A DNA stretch of 64,000 bases from Paralithodes platypus. Taxonomy: Eukaryota > Arthropoda > Malacostraca > Decapoda > Lithodidae. The stretch spans positions 35,673,001 through 35,737,000 of the forward strand of contig CM064580.1 in NCBI GenBank assembly GCA_032716605.1. The letters run 5' to 3'. Under the pieces are notes generated by a model. The model was not told the DNA's origin. It saw only the letters and a program-made list of their open reading frames with translations, and ran no database searches. Positions 21,201 through 29,897 of this stretch are shown here, piece by piece. The translations under genes and the position numbers were made by a program. Positions within the stretch are counted from its first letter, which is position 1. Every line of letters starts with the position of its first letter.

Positions 21201-22271
21201 ACCACAAACATTAAAAAGAAACTGACACCCAGACTTAACGCCCTCAGGTCACTTGCTCACACAAAATTTGGACACAACAAAGAAACTACCACCACAGTAT
21301 ATAAACAATACATAAGATCAGTGATGGAATACGCAAGCCCAGCCTGGGCTTCTAACCTAGCTGAAACACATCATAAGACCTTACAGACTATTCAAAACAA
21401 AGCCCTGAAGATCATTACAGGCTGCACAGCTACTTCACCCACAGATCACCTACATCAAGAAACCAAAATTCTCAAAGTCAAAGACCATCTGGACATGAGA
21501 GGCACTCAATTCCTAGCAGCAGCCTCCACGAACCAAGACCACCCACTAAACTACATGGCAACACACCCACAGACACCAAGAAATATCAAAACAACACCCA
21601 GCACACGGTATCACACACAATTATTGTCCTCTCTCCCTCCCTGCCCACCCCGAACCAACTTCCAGAAGCACATCCATACTCATATCTCTCACCGATCCAT
21701 CCACTCACTCACAGAAGACGAACCAGAAGAGACCAGGCTCGTTGGGGATTCCATCCTACGAGGACAGGTCGAAGAGTTCTGCGACAGAGTCCCAAATCAA
21801 CGAAAAAGATTTTGCATCCCAGGAGCTGGACTGGACGACATTGTGGAAGCCTTCGAAGATACCACAAAGGATGCAAATGAAAATACCCTTTTTGTCATCC
21901 ATGCTGGTTCAAATGACGTCATGCGCACCAGATCCGAAGAGTTGATGGAGAAATATCGCAAGATGATCCAGCACTACAAAAACAAGTCAAGGAATATCAT
22001 CATCTCAGGCATTCTCCCCAAGATCGACGCACCTGACAAATTCTACGACAAGGCTTTCAGCACAAATAGCCGACTAAAACATTTGTGTCTGAGGGAAGAA
22101 GTTGAATTCATCAACCTCTGGGACAACTTCTACAACCAGCCTACTCTGTTCCGCAAGGATGGCACTCATCTAAACCCTGTGGGTTCAGCACGCATGGGTC
22201 GTCTCCTACACGAAGCAGTCCGCAGCCATGGATCAAAAAACGCCATCCGAGAAGAAGCAGCAGTGACATAA
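18204..22271 (+). CDS. chimeric ORF: LINE D polyprotein fused in frame to LINE C ORF1 C-terminus
   Basis: The frame is open from before 18114; the first ATG is at 18204 (residue 31 of the open frame, and numbering below counts from 18114). Parts in order: basic or Pro-rich leader; 2A-like DIESNPGP at 99-106; a C4HC3 PHD finger with Cys112, 115, 131, 134, His139, Cys142, 157, 160; a Pro-rich linker (160-260); an APE-type endonuclease with Glu298, GDFN at 410-413 and SDH at 485-487; an RT with LDISKAFDA, GVPQGS from 907 and YADD at 939-942. LINE D sequence stops near residue 1200. From 21716 the protein is an SGNH hydrolase piece belonging to LINE C. LINE D would nick DNA and reverse-transcribe its RNA, but its C-terminal zinc motif has been displaced to 25464..25796. 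Confidence 0.85.
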   Translation: MPAAGSSFGSQTVTTIPCPLPGGTGPWSGFGRAGNFHTSHTTHTHHTVFPTPRNDSPAVISRRLLLAGDIESNPGPTYTYICPTCSKPITSRRHTKGSVLCNSCGNWTHFTCTTLASKKHYTNTWTCSSCPSLSQSNPSPKTRPPLLPSPPNLPISSTPPPKTRPPLLPNPPNLPIPSTSSTQHTTPHPNPFQPPSPAPQSPPPPHPSQPPAPPSPPPPPHPRAAAPNIHRAHNINILQLNIDGINTKKHELSHFIKQHNIHIAILQETKLRTTQKTPTFHNFTTIRQDRAVGGGGGLITLVHKEISYIVTSVQTKSLLPPNDNTTEIQSIKIRTGNKSNITIINTYIPPQTSPTVPNEYRPHLQHITNTPHTPHIILGGDFNAKTSAWFVDNPDTDRGLVLQNQTDNLIILNDIHQHTHIPHQALYNPSSPDITFCSPELAPTTSWRVVRTLGSDHLPIIITTKTRFTPASHKHTYTNYKRANWEAFTNETEQHFTTLNSTPITNINNAVHILNKTIQNADKKHIPRGNRKRHNPNFTPEIQNLIRQRDILKHSPAPHTQDITQQIQALNTQTNNKIQEQQKLNWNNFLQTLDHKTNPKKLYKTLNSITLSDSNTTQSHAAITTTDSTPSCKQQANTLINHFSHVSHLKPHKDDRRVIRRKRQFPTDPDYTPFTNHQTKHIINNLKHSPACGLDNISNIHLRHLGPQGIQALTNISNYSYSHNTIPDIWKHGIIITFPKPNKDPTLPSSHRPITLLCSPSKVMERLVLQLITPDLPLAPTQHGFRPLHSTNTLLTDLTQRAFDGINSARPPHRSLLATLDISKAFDAIPRHNLTNKIYNTNMHNNTKRWLANFLAGRCAHVSFAGQSSKIRNFPNGVPQGSVLSPALFNLYMHDITTPNTPQINLASYADDITLTCTHHDPKRATDLLQPYLNTLHGWCTTNRLNLAPAKSTATLLTSWTGEHEYIPQLTINNTPLTHTHTPKILGVTYDTHKTFKQHTTNIKKKLTPRLNALRSLAHTKFGHNKETTTTVYKQYIRSVMEYASPAWASNLAETHHKTLQTIQNKALKIITGCTATSPTDHLHQETKILKVKDHLDMRGTQFLAAASTNQDHPLNYMATHPQTPRNIKTTPSTRYHTQLLSSLPPCPPRTNFQKHIHTHISHRSIHSLTEDEPEETRLVGDSILRGQVEEFCDRVPNQRKRFCIPGAGLDDIVEAFEDTTKDANENTLFVIHAGSNDVMRTRSEELMEKYRKMIQHYKNKSRNIIISGILPKIDAPDKFYDKAFSTNSRLKHLCLREEVEFINLWDNFYNQPTLFRKDGTHLNPVGSARMGRLLHEAVRSHGSKNAIREEAAVT
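18408..18431 (+). other. 2A-like ribosome-skipping motif DIESNPGP
   Basis: The translated sequence LLLAGDIESNPGP fits the D-(V/I)-E-x-N-P-G-P consensus of 2A oligopeptides, with a hydrophobic run before it as usual. In LINEs known to carry it, the ribosome omits the Gly-Pro bond and releases the N-terminal peptide. Here that would separate a ~75-residue leader (from the 18204 ATG) from the PHD-endonuclease-RT protein, which would then start with Pro. Activity is inferred from the motif only. Confidence 0.85.
21716..22271 (+). pseudogene. LINE C ORF1, C-terminal SGNH/GDSL-type esterase domain only
   Basis: About 184 residues with the SGNH hydrolase blocks: VGDSIL (candidate nucleophile Ser1213 in the 18114 numbering), HAGSNDV (Asn1267) and DGTHLNPVG (Asp1349, His1352). 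Esterase-type ORF1 proteins are known from CR1 elements, where they may bind lipid or membranes. The N-terminal part of ORF1 is missing through 5' truncation. The truncation point happens to be in frame with LINE D, so this piece has no start codon of its own. It ends 83 bases before ORF2. Confidence 0.85.
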
Positions 22272-22354
22272 ATCATCCAACGCCAAGAAAAAAACAGAGG
22301 CAACCGAGGACCACCAGCGATAAGGACCGAAGACAGCGAGGACCGAGGACAGCC

Positions 22355-25234
22355 ATGAACATAAATGTAGATCCGACAAGAACCAAAAATATTATTAAAG
22401 AGCGTTCCGTGAGTTCTAAAATAACAAATTTAAAGGTTTTCTATGCAAACGCTCGTAGCATACGCAATCAATTTTCAGATTTAGAGGAGCTAGTGTTTAC
22501 AGAAAATTATGATGTGATTGGCATAACAGAATCTTGGCTCAATACAGAAGATAGAGACTTTTTAGCAGAGTATTCACTTCCCGGTTATGTAATGTTTGAG
22601 AAAAGCCGAATAAATCGAAATGGAGGTGGCGTTTTACTTTATATCAAAGAAAGTCTTAACCCTACCCTCTTGTCAAAACCTCAAATTGTGAACGTCGACG
22701 CATCTTTTGTGCTAATAAAGAATAATAAAGGTACCAAAATAATACTTGCATTAATATACAGACCTCCAGCTCAATCAGTGCAAACTGACCGAGAAATTTA
22801 CGAACAAATTGCAGATGTAAGTAACTCACAAGATACCGTAATTTTTGGTGACTTTAAATTACCTGTGACCAAGTGGGGCGATACTCTTACTTCACACTCC
22901 GGACATGACTTGTATACGAACTTGCAAGAGAGTTCGCTTTATCAATTTGTTGGAACGCCGACCCGTGGTAATAACGTTCTTGACATTGTACTTGCAACAA
23001 AAGAAGAATTAATAGAGAATTTGAATGTTGGTGATGAATTCAGTAACAGCGACCATCGTACGATAACTTTCACTTTAAAGTTTACTAGTAACGAACCAAA
23101 TAGTAGCATCGAAAAAGTCCCTAATTTCAAGAAAGCAAACTTCCATAAACTTAGAGCTATGTTTAAAGAAACTGACTGGAGCTTTTTAATTCACAATAAC
23201 GACATAAATACATCTTGGAAGTTATTCGAAGCCACTTACCTAAAAGCAGTGCAAGACTGCATACCATCGAAAACTCGGCGTCCAGGCCATAATAATAAGC
23301 CCAAATGGTGGAATAAAGATATTTCAAACTGCCTGCTTGCTAAAAAATTTGCTAATGATAGATTAAAATCCTCACAAAATGACGAAGAACGGCTAAAATT
23401 TGTAGAGCTACGACGCAAAGCCAAAAAGTTAATTAAGCAAAGTAAAAAGACCTTAGAGTTACATATTGCGAATCAAAGTAAAACAAACCCGAAAGAATTC
23501 TATAGTTATATCAGAAAGAAAAAAGTAGTTACTTCAACTGTTGGACCGTTAGTCGATGAAAATGGAGAATACACCAAAGACGAAGAACAAATGAGTAATG
23601 CCCTCAATACCTTCTTTGCATCAGTTTTTACAACAGAAGACCTCAGTGATATCCCTACACCATCGCCGATTCAGATTGATAATTCAGATGTTCTAAGCAA
23701 TATCACCGTTACAGAGAGAGAAGTATTGAATTGTTTAGATAAACTCAAGGTAAATAAAACGCCTGGACCTGATACAATCTCGCCTAGAGTTCTAAAGGAA
23801 GCTAAGGATGAGCTCTCTAAACCACTGACATTACTATTCAATAAATCCTTGCAGTCTGGAACTATGCCCGATCAGTGGAAGCTAGCCAACGTAACACCGA
23901 TATTCAAAAAAGGCAGCAAATCCCTACCCAGTAACTATCGTCCAATTAGCTTAACCTCAGTTGTATGTAAAATGCTAGAAACGGTCATACGAGACAGACT
24001 CGTAAATCACTTAGAGGAAAATAACATACTTAAAGATACTCAACACGGCTTTCGTAAAAAACGTTCCTGTTTAACAAACCTCTTAGACTTCTTCCACGAT
24101 ATCCTCAACCTCTACGATGAGAGTAAAGCTGTAGATATTATATACCTTGATTTTCAAAAGGCCTTTGACAAAGTTCCCCACAAACGTTTACTGCTAAAAC
24201 TAAAAGCGCATGGAATACAAGACGGTGTGTTGAAATGGATAGAAAATTGGCTCAGCGACAGAAAGCAAAGAGTAGTCATAAACGGTAAGGCATCAAAATG
24301 GACCAATGTAAGTAGCGGGGTACCCCAGGGATCGGTACTAGGACCAATTCTCTTTCTAATTTACATCAACGACATAGATGAGGGTCTCACCTGTACAATC
24401 TCAAAATTTGCTGACGATACAAAAATTGCAAATAGCGTACTCTCAAAAGAACAAGTTGACGATATGCAACACAATCTAGATAAATTGTCATGTTGGGCCC
24501 AAATTTGGCAAATGAGTTTCAATGCGGATAAATGTAAAGTACTACATATCGGATACCTAAATGAGAAAGCAAACTATTCGATGAATGGCACTCAGCTTAA
24601 GAATGTAAACAGAGAAACCGATCTGGGAGTAACAATATCGAGTAACCTAAAACCGAGTCAACAATGTTCAGAAGTTGTTAAGAAGGCAAACAAAATAATT
24701 GGCTTTATAGGCAGGTCATTTGAGCATAAATCCAAAGAAGTTATCCTAACCCTTTACAATTCATTAGTCCGCCCTCTTCTGGAATACTGCGTTCAATCCT
24801 GGTGCCCTTATTACCAAAAAGATATAAACAAGCTAGAACGAGTTCAACGTAGAGTTACCAAAATGATACCTAGCCTAAAGAACAAACCATACGAAGAGCG
24901 TCTTAGAGAATTAAATCTATTTCCTTTAACCCAGCGCAGATTAAGAGGTGACTTAATTCAAGTGTTCAAAATCATCAAAGGCATCGACAATATGAACTGT
25001 AGTAAGTACTTCACTATCGACCAATCTAATTACACGCGGGGAAACGGTTGCAAAATTATTGGTAAATCTTTTAACTCACACGAATCTAAGAATTTCTTCT
25101 TCAATCGAGTTGTCAACTTGTGGAATGGGCTTCCCCAAAACGTTATAGACTGCATCACCGTTGATTCATTTAAACTCCGCCTAGACAAATATCTCGCATC
25201 AAACCCGCGACTGACTGCGTTTGTAAATGAATAA
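22355..25234 (+). CDS. LINE C ORF2: APE endonuclease-reverse transcriptase, 959 aa, open
   Basis: This is the only undamaged full-length ORF2 in the window; ATG at 22355 and stop at 25232. It would nick target DNA and prime reverse transcription of LINE C RNA. Endonuclease (about residues 25-245): GITESW with Glu59, an IYRPP block, GDFK at 165-168, SDH at 232-234. RT (about 430-800): NKTPGPDTISP, NYRPISLTSV, DFQKAFDKVPHKRLL, GVPQGSVLGP at 655, FADD at 685-688, and a C-terminal LWNGLPQNV block. The family motif is GDFN, and the copy at 9226..12158 has it, but here codon 168 is AAA (Lys) where Asn is expected. The endonuclease is therefore probably impaired. No zinc motif is visible at the C-terminus. 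Confidence 0.92.
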   Translation: MNINVDPTRTKNIIKERSVSSKITNLKVFYANARSIRNQFSDLEELVFTENYDVIGITESWLNTEDRDFLAEYSLPGYVMFEKSRINRNGGGVLLYIKESLNPTLLSKPQIVNVDASFVLIKNNKGTKIILALIYRPPAQSVQTDREIYEQIADVSNSQDTVIFGDFKLPVTKWGDTLTSHSGHDLYTNLQESSLYQFVGTPTRGNNVLDIVLATKEELIENLNVGDEFSNSDHRTITFTLKFTSNEPNSSIEKVPNFKKANFHKLRAMFKETDWSFLIHNNDINTSWKLFEATYLKAVQDCIPSKTRRPGHNNKPKWWNKDISNCLLAKKFANDRLKSSQNDEERLKFVELRRKAKKLIKQSKKTLELHIANQSKTNPKEFYSYIRKKKVVTSTVGPLVDENGEYTKDEEQMSNALNTFFASVFTTEDLSDIPTPSPIQIDNSDVLSNITVTEREVLNCLDKLKVNKTPGPDTISPRVLKEAKDELSKPLTLLFNKSLQSGTMPDQWKLANVTPIFKKGSKSLPSNYRPISLTSVVCKMLETVIRDRLVNHLEENNILKDTQHGFRKKRSCLTNLLDFFHDILNLYDESKAVDIIYLDFQKAFDKVPHKRLLLKLKAHGIQDGVLKWIENWLSDRKQRVVINGKASKWTNVSSGVPQGSVLGPILFLIYINDIDEGLTCTISKFADDTKIANSVLSKEQVDDMQHNLDKLSCWAQIWQMSFNADKCKVLHIGYLNEKANYSMNGTQLKNVNRETDLGVTISSNLKPSQQCSEVVKKANKIIGFIGRSFEHKSKEVILTLYNSLVRPLLEYCVQSWCPYYQKDINKLERVQRRVTKMIPSLKNKPYEERLRELNLFPLTQRRLRGDLIQVFKIIKGIDNMNCSKYFTIDQSNYTRGNGCKIIGKSFNSHESKNFFFNRVVNLWNGLPQNVIDCITVDSFKLRLDKYLASNPRLTAFVNE

Positions 25235-25463
25235 CTTTATTTTATCCCCCCCTCAGGTACTAACCCATCTGTCCCCTACTAACTTCCTAATCCTGCCACG
25301 GACATTAGTTCCAGGGCAGTAATTCCCCTTCCAATGTTCCCTTACCCACTCTAAACCACTGTTTGGACACTTGATCCTCAGTGTTTTGGAGGACAAGCAA
25401 CCTAGAAGGGTCACTAGATCTGTTGTTGCTTGATTTCCTTTGTACTCCTTTGTACTCCTTTGT

Positions 25464-25796
25464 ACAGACAACACGCAGCTGCATGCACGACCTCCCGAAA
25501 TCCATCCTTCCGAATCCTCCCTTCCTCGCGAGGACAGAGTCCACCTGGCCAGGCTGAGATGCGGACACCATCCAGCTCTCCTGAGCTATCAGAAGAGACT
25601 GGATGACTCCGTTGTCGACGCCTGCCCGGGATGTAACACAGCACCCCATACCATTAAACACATCATAGAAGACTGCATTTCACACAACCACTTACGCCAA
25701 CAACACAATCTACACTCAATGAGAGCTCTGTGGGAAAGCCCGATCGTGGCCATGGCCTTTCTCAGGGACTCGGGGCTGTTCGGCCAGGCAGCTTAG
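25464..25796 (+). pseudogene. LINE D ORF, displaced C-terminal end with Cys-His zinc motif
   Basis: An open frame of about 110 codons continues the LINE D protein after the LINE C insertion. It starts at the ACAGA duplication, in the same phase as the frame that left off at 21715. It contains RVHLARLRCGHHPAL and a C-x2-C-x8-H-x4-C motif (CPGCNTAPHTIKHIIEDC), typical downstream of LINE RT domains. It ends FGQAA-stop right before the (CAA)n tail. It has no initiator of its own in LINE D. Confidence 0.85.
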
Positions 25797-26093
25797 GGAA
25801 CAACAACAACAACAACAACAACAATTAACCGTTTGTATCACAAAATCTCTTACTAAACTGAATAAATAGTCTAATGAGAGACAGAATAACAGGAGGGAGG
25901 AAGGCCGTTCTCAAATACAGGAAGGGTTAACTAAAGGAATAATAGTGGTTGACGGGACTTGACCTTTTAGTGCTTTCTGTGTAACTGTGAAGCGACGGTA
26001 AAGCACAGACAACTTCATAAGAATGTCGATTGACTAAACTCTTCTCTCTATGTGGCGACAGATAAGCCAGGGACAACTTTTGTGCCTGTCATA

Positions 26094-26283
26094 TTAACCC
26101 TTTGAATACGATGATGCCTCTATATAGTTCTATATTAGATTGCACATTAATAACTAAGTTTATGAAAAGTTATTCGAGCTAATTTTTACCCCTTTGATTT
26201 TTAGAGGCTCATCTTAAGCTGAAGAGTACTGCTTAACGGTATCCAGAATTTAACGAAAATGACACCTACGTACAGAAGAGGGT
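26094..26283. mobile_element. MITE-B copy, degenerate
   Basis: TTAACCCTTTGAATACGATG at the left and gacacctacgtacagaagag near the right match the inverted ends of the copies at 15157 and 29308. The interior is divergent. Confidence 0.5.
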
Positions 26284-27288
26284 ACATCGAGGGGTGTTGT
26301 TGAGAAGGTTGTCTGATCTCTGCACCATATAGACTCCTCAGTCACAGAACACAGCCAACTTCCCAGACAAACAAGACCGGATAATCTCCACCAGATGTTG
26401 TCGGCCCTGAAAATCGGATCCCGGTCTGTAAATCACATTCACACACGCAGTCCCGTTCACAAACACACGCAAACACCTGATACTTTGTGTTCCCTCAAGT
26501 AATCTAACTCGCATGCAAAAGCTGAACATTGGAAACGTACTACCAAGAACAGCTTGTCGAGTTTCTACACAGGAAGCACACATATCCATACATGCGCACG
26601 CACACACGCACACATACTTTCTCTATCTCTCTCTCTAACCCACACACTTACACACAGACACTATAAAAAAGTAACGCACACATATCAATTTACAGGTTAA
26701 ATACTCACTCACATTCATCTGGGTCCCATACGGCAAGCTTTGCTCCAGTCCATACACTCACCTGTAAAATGGTAAATTCGTGTTAGAAGTCTTGGGTAAT
26801 TATAGCGCTATTTAAGGTTAGGATATACAGTATGCATATATATAGTAGTGGCAATAGATTCTCCTCGGGGGAAGCGGAGTCTTATAAGGGCAAGCAACAC
26901 CAAGGTATATATATATATACCGGTATATACAAACTTCATGCGTTTCTGTATGTAACTATATCAATTGGTGTAATTCTACTTAGCCTAGTTGCATACTGAT
27001 AATTTATGAATAATGCTGTATATGCTCCTTAATGCCGGTGTTTGTACCTACAGTATTATGTCCACTTATCCAATTATCTATCTTTTTCCTTACAGGCTAA
27101 TACCTATAATTATATTCTACAACCTAGAGCCTATCGTATATTATATCCACATAGCCTGGAGATGTTACTGGGGGAGTGGGTTCCTTACCTGATAGTGATC
27201 GGAGAACACCCCTTCACATTCTATACCGCTCTTTAATCACCAACAGAGGAGTTTGTTCGTGTATCAGATCCTTTACGTAAACAAATCC
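26284..27288. other. no gene recognised
   Basis: A stretch of about 1 kb with a CA-rich section near 26570-26660 and short TA tracts near 26906. A minus-strand frame at 26338..26613 has a YRPGS-like string that faintly resembles a LINE endonuclease block, but I do not consider it supported. Confidence 0.35.
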
Positions 27289-27635
27289 TTTAAAGGCCCA
27301 TATTTGTGTTATATTTTTTAGTTTCCTCCCTAGACCTCCATCAAACTTTAAAAAAAAACATCCATCAGATCCCCCTTCTAGATTAATGTGTACATTTTTC
27401 GGTAGAAATGTGTCCCAGCCGAAGGTCGGTTCTTCCCAAATTACAGGCTTACTAATTGTTCGCCAGGAAAAAATCGACACCTAAATAGCACGAAAGGTCT
27501 TAATATTGACAAAGAAATGAGGTGAAAGTTCTTAAAATCGACAAACTAATGCGGCAAACATCTTAAAATCTGAAAACTAATTAGGATAAACATGAGGGAG
27601 AAGGAGATCTAAAAACACGCCCCATCTCCCCATCA
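27289..27635 (+). mobile_element. MITE-A copy 3, worn ends
   Basis: All internal landmarks are present (tttcctccctagacctccat, the ccgaaggtcgg core, four 'aatggggc' type sub-repeats), but both TTAA ends are mutated (cctttaaaggccc and catctccccatcaa). An older copy than copy 1. Confidence 0.8.
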
Positions 27636-27845
27636 ATATTTCACCCTGATGAGTCTTTCCGTGGCTGAAAACAGTCTTTACATACAGTATAAGATCACAT
27701 AATCAGAATGAGATGAAAAGGATCATTTTAGACGCTAGTTTTCTAAGTAAGTATTAAGTTACGTCTGCCACTATATTTTCACGTATTATTTTTTGCTTCA
27801 TGTATTTATGTATTTATATATCTAAGAATTAGTTTATGTATTCAC

Positions 27846-27904
<59 letters not shown>

Positions 27905-27952
27905 GTATTAGTATTATTAGTATTATTATTATTATTATTATTATTGTTGTTG
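27846..27952. repeat. (ATT)n microsatellite, interrupted
   Basis: About 107 bases of ATT units with several ATTAGT interruptions. Confidence 0.95.
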
Positions 27953-28020
27953 TAGTCGTTGCTGTTAAGATTAATATATATTTGTGTATTTATATATTTA
28001 ATATATTTTGATGGAAAAAT

Positions 28021-28195
28021 GGTAACTCATTAATCCCACAATCGAAAGGCCCCGGGTTCAGTTCCTGGGCAGGGTAAGGCGGATGGGTAGTCTCGTTTCA
28101 CCCTACGCATATGTCCACCTAACCCTGAATAAGAACCGGAAGTCAAGGGGCATTTGTAACCTACTATTCCGAGAAGTAGAACGTGGTTATTGTGT
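28021..28195 (+). mobile_element. possible tRNA-derived SINE fragment
   Basis: The segment around 28055..28065 (gggttcagttcctgggc) resembles a T-arm or box B following a 30-bp tRNA-like arm. It is followed by a ~110-bp body and no clear tail. There is a single copy, and box A is not convincing. Confidence 0.35.
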
Positions 28196-28214
28196 TTATT
28201 TGTATTGATAAAAT

Positions 28215-28541
28215 GTTCACTTGAGGGATTTTTTTTTTCTGGACCCCTTTCTCCCTCATGTTTAGCCATATTGCTTATGAAATTTTAAGACGTTCGCCCC
28301 ATTAGTTTGGCGATGTTAAGAACTTTCGCCACAAATCTGTTATATTTAAGACCTTTCGTGCCATTTAGGTGTCGATATTTTCCTGGCGAGCGATAGCAAG
28401 CCTATAATTTAAGAAGAATCGACCTTCGGCCGGGACATTTTTCTACCGAAATATGTACACATTTACCTTAAAAGGGGGTCTAGGGGGTGTAATTTTAAGT
28501 TTGATGGAGGTCTAGGAAACAAATTAAAAACCTCCCATTAA
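28215..28541 (-). mobile_element. MITE-A copy 4, 5' end lost
   Basis: It begins inside the family end (cacttgagggatttttt) without the TTAAGGGGAGAT, and ends acctcccattaa. The cctggcgagcgatagcaag block and sub-repeats are present. Confidence 0.8.
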
Positions 28542-28619
28542 CTTCTCACATACCCGTACACTTTTGTACTCCTTTTAATTACTCGCCCTTACTGAAATGT
28601 TAAATATTCTCTCATGTGT

Positions 28620-28624
<5 letters not shown>

Positions 28625-28669
<45 letters not shown>
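28625..28669. repeat. (CT)n microsatellite
   Basis: A 45-base CT tract, followed by pyrimidine-rich sequence to about 28890. From there to 29002 I see nothing. Confidence 0.95.
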
Positions 28670-28674
<5 letters not shown>

Positions 28675-29002
28675 TACACACATACATTCTTCCTCCTTCT
28701 TATCCCGTGCGACATACCCCCTTGCTTCAGCCTGTCATCCCTCACCCCTTATCTGCCTCCCAATCCGTTCCCTAGTTCCCCCCGTCCTTGCTGTTATCGG
28801 GGAGACAGTCACCCTCACTTTACCACAGTCTTTACTTACTGTCTATCTTTCATTCTCTCCCTGTTCTCTTTCTCTCTGTCCGTTCCCTAGCTCTCCCTGT
28901 TATAATTGCCATTATCTGAAGAACAAAAATCCCTTTCATTTCAGCCCAGTCTTCCCAAGGAGCTTTAGTCTTCCCTTACTGATGGAGCGTTAAGAATAAT
29001 GT

Positions 29003-29212
29003 CACTTTTTTGTCTATTTTCTATGTGAGTGAGGGAGACAAAATGCAGAACTGCCTGTATCGAGTGCCTCCCCCAGAGTTGAAAGAGTGACAGGGCCAAA
29101 ATCAAGAGACGTTTGAACCAAAATGCATAGGCACACGGAGTTTGAAGCAATTTAAGTTATAGGAAGAGGGAAAGACTGATTCTGGGAGAGAGTTCCAGAG
29201 CTCAGCAGTTGG
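29003..29212 (-). mobile_element. Jockey-like LINE copy 3, 3' end only
   Basis: Complement of the last ~200 bp of the element at 520..2062: the LWNSL...SSYNLNCFK-type ORF end, the tgcctcccccagag UTR block, and the tcacatag terminus. Its high-coordinate end at 29212 is a 5' truncation. Confidence 0.8.
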
Positions 29213-29307
29213 AGGTCATCGGCTGCTCTCTTTCCTTTCTCCTGCTTTATAACCATGAGAAACGTCACTCGCGGGTCATCATTTGCTTTTTCCCTCTCTC
29301 TTTCCTG

Positions 29308-29522
29308 TTAACCCGTACAGCACCAGTGACGTCTTTTTCATCGTATTCTGGCAACTATTAGACGACTTTATTCAGCTTAGGAAGGATCTCTAGCAAAAAT
29401 AAGGCTTCAAACTATCTCGACCAACCCTTTTAGCTACCACAGATCCTTCCTAAACTTCACATTATCGTCTAAATATAACTAGAATATAATATTACGCACG
29501 TCGCTGGTACTCAAAGGGTTAA
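29308..29522. mobile_element. MITE-B copy, best preserved (215 bp)
   Basis: TTAA occurs at 29308..29311 and 29519..29522. The ends ttaacccgtacagcaccagt and (complement of the other end) ttaaccctttgagtaccagc form an imperfect ~26-bp TIR. Inside are a second inverted pair (gcttaggaaggatctc / gatccttcctaaac) and the ttctggcaactattagacga / tcgtctaaatataactagaa pair. It is fully non-coding and foldback-prone. Confidence 0.8.
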
Positions 29523-29897
29523 GGGGACAGTGGATATTATGTTGGGTCTTTATATAAATATAATCATCTATTTTTTAGTTTCCTCGCTAGACCTCCATCA
29601 AACTTAAAAACAAAAATTAAATAAAATATAAAGTAAACTTATAAGATAAATTTGTAAATTTTTCGGTAGAGAAATGTTCCGGACGAAGGCCGGTTTCTCC
29701 TAAATTGCAGGCTCGCTATCGTTCGCCAGGAAAAATCAACACCTAAATGGCACAAAAGCTCTTAATATTGACAAAGAAATGGGACGAAAGGTCTTAAAAT
29801 CGCCAAGCAAATGAGGCGGGCATCTTAAAAACTCAAAACTAATGGGGTTAAGCATGATGGAGAAGGGGGTCGAGAAAAAATTAGTACGTCCCCTTAA
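29519..29897 (+). mobile_element. MITE-A copy 5, sharing a TTAA with MITE-B
   Basis: It starts at the same TTAA that ends the MITE-B copy and finishes acgtccccttaa. Internal landmarks are complete. Outside the pair, the two flanks both begin with a diverged 'accatgagaaa.gtcac' repeat (29253 and 29898) and a third copy lies near 29957, so the host site was itself a decayed ~55-bp tandem repeat. Confidence 0.85.

Larger units (their letters stand above)
21716..25463 (+). mobile_element. CR1-like LINE C, copy 2, inserted into LINE D
   Basis: A 5-bp direct repeat ACAGA lies at 21711..21715 and 25464..25468. Joining the outside sequences there restores the LINE D reading frame, so both ends are precise. 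The element is 5' truncated inside ORF1, followed by ORF2 and a ~230-bp 3' UTR. It ends in about three copies of a 10-bp cctttgtact unit, a CR1-style terminal repeat rather than poly(A). The copy at 9012..12212 has the same 3' end. Confidence 0.9.
18081..25819 (+). mobile_element. LINE D, near full-length APE-type non-LTR retrotransposon, interrupted by LINE C
   Basis: A 14-bp direct repeat aacaattaaccgtt flanks the element at 18067..18080 and 25820..25833, which fixes both ends. The element starts gttgttaggtcctgatg and ends in a (CAA)n tail at about 25799..25819. Without the nested LINE C it is about 4.0 kb with one long ORF. Its 5' region and its 3' tail are shared with the short elements at 38499..38918 and 50417..50791. 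The clade is not assigned with certainty; PHD finger plus 2A plus APE endonuclease is known among CR1/L2/Crack-like elements. Confidence 0.9.
17975..25930. mobile_element. MITE-B copy split by LINE D
   Basis: Left piece 17975..18080 (ttattctggctaac ... aggaaggaactctaac) and right piece 25820..25930 (aaactgaataaatagtctaa ... aagggttaa) together reconstruct the order of motifs seen in the copy at 29308..29522. The TTAA of the right end is 25927..25930. LINE D sits between them with a 14-bp target duplication. The similarity is moderate and judged by eye. Confidence 0.55.

Noticed and set aside
18114..22271. A host gene for a PHD-finger or esterase protein
   Set aside because: The PHD and esterase pieces belong to two LINEs, as shown by target duplications and endonuclease/RT domains.
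26338..26613. Minus-strand 91-codon frame with a YRPGS-like string suggestive of a LINE endonuclease
   Set aside because: No catalytic Glu, GDFN or SDH blocks, and a CA-rich flank makes the frame low-complexity at one end.
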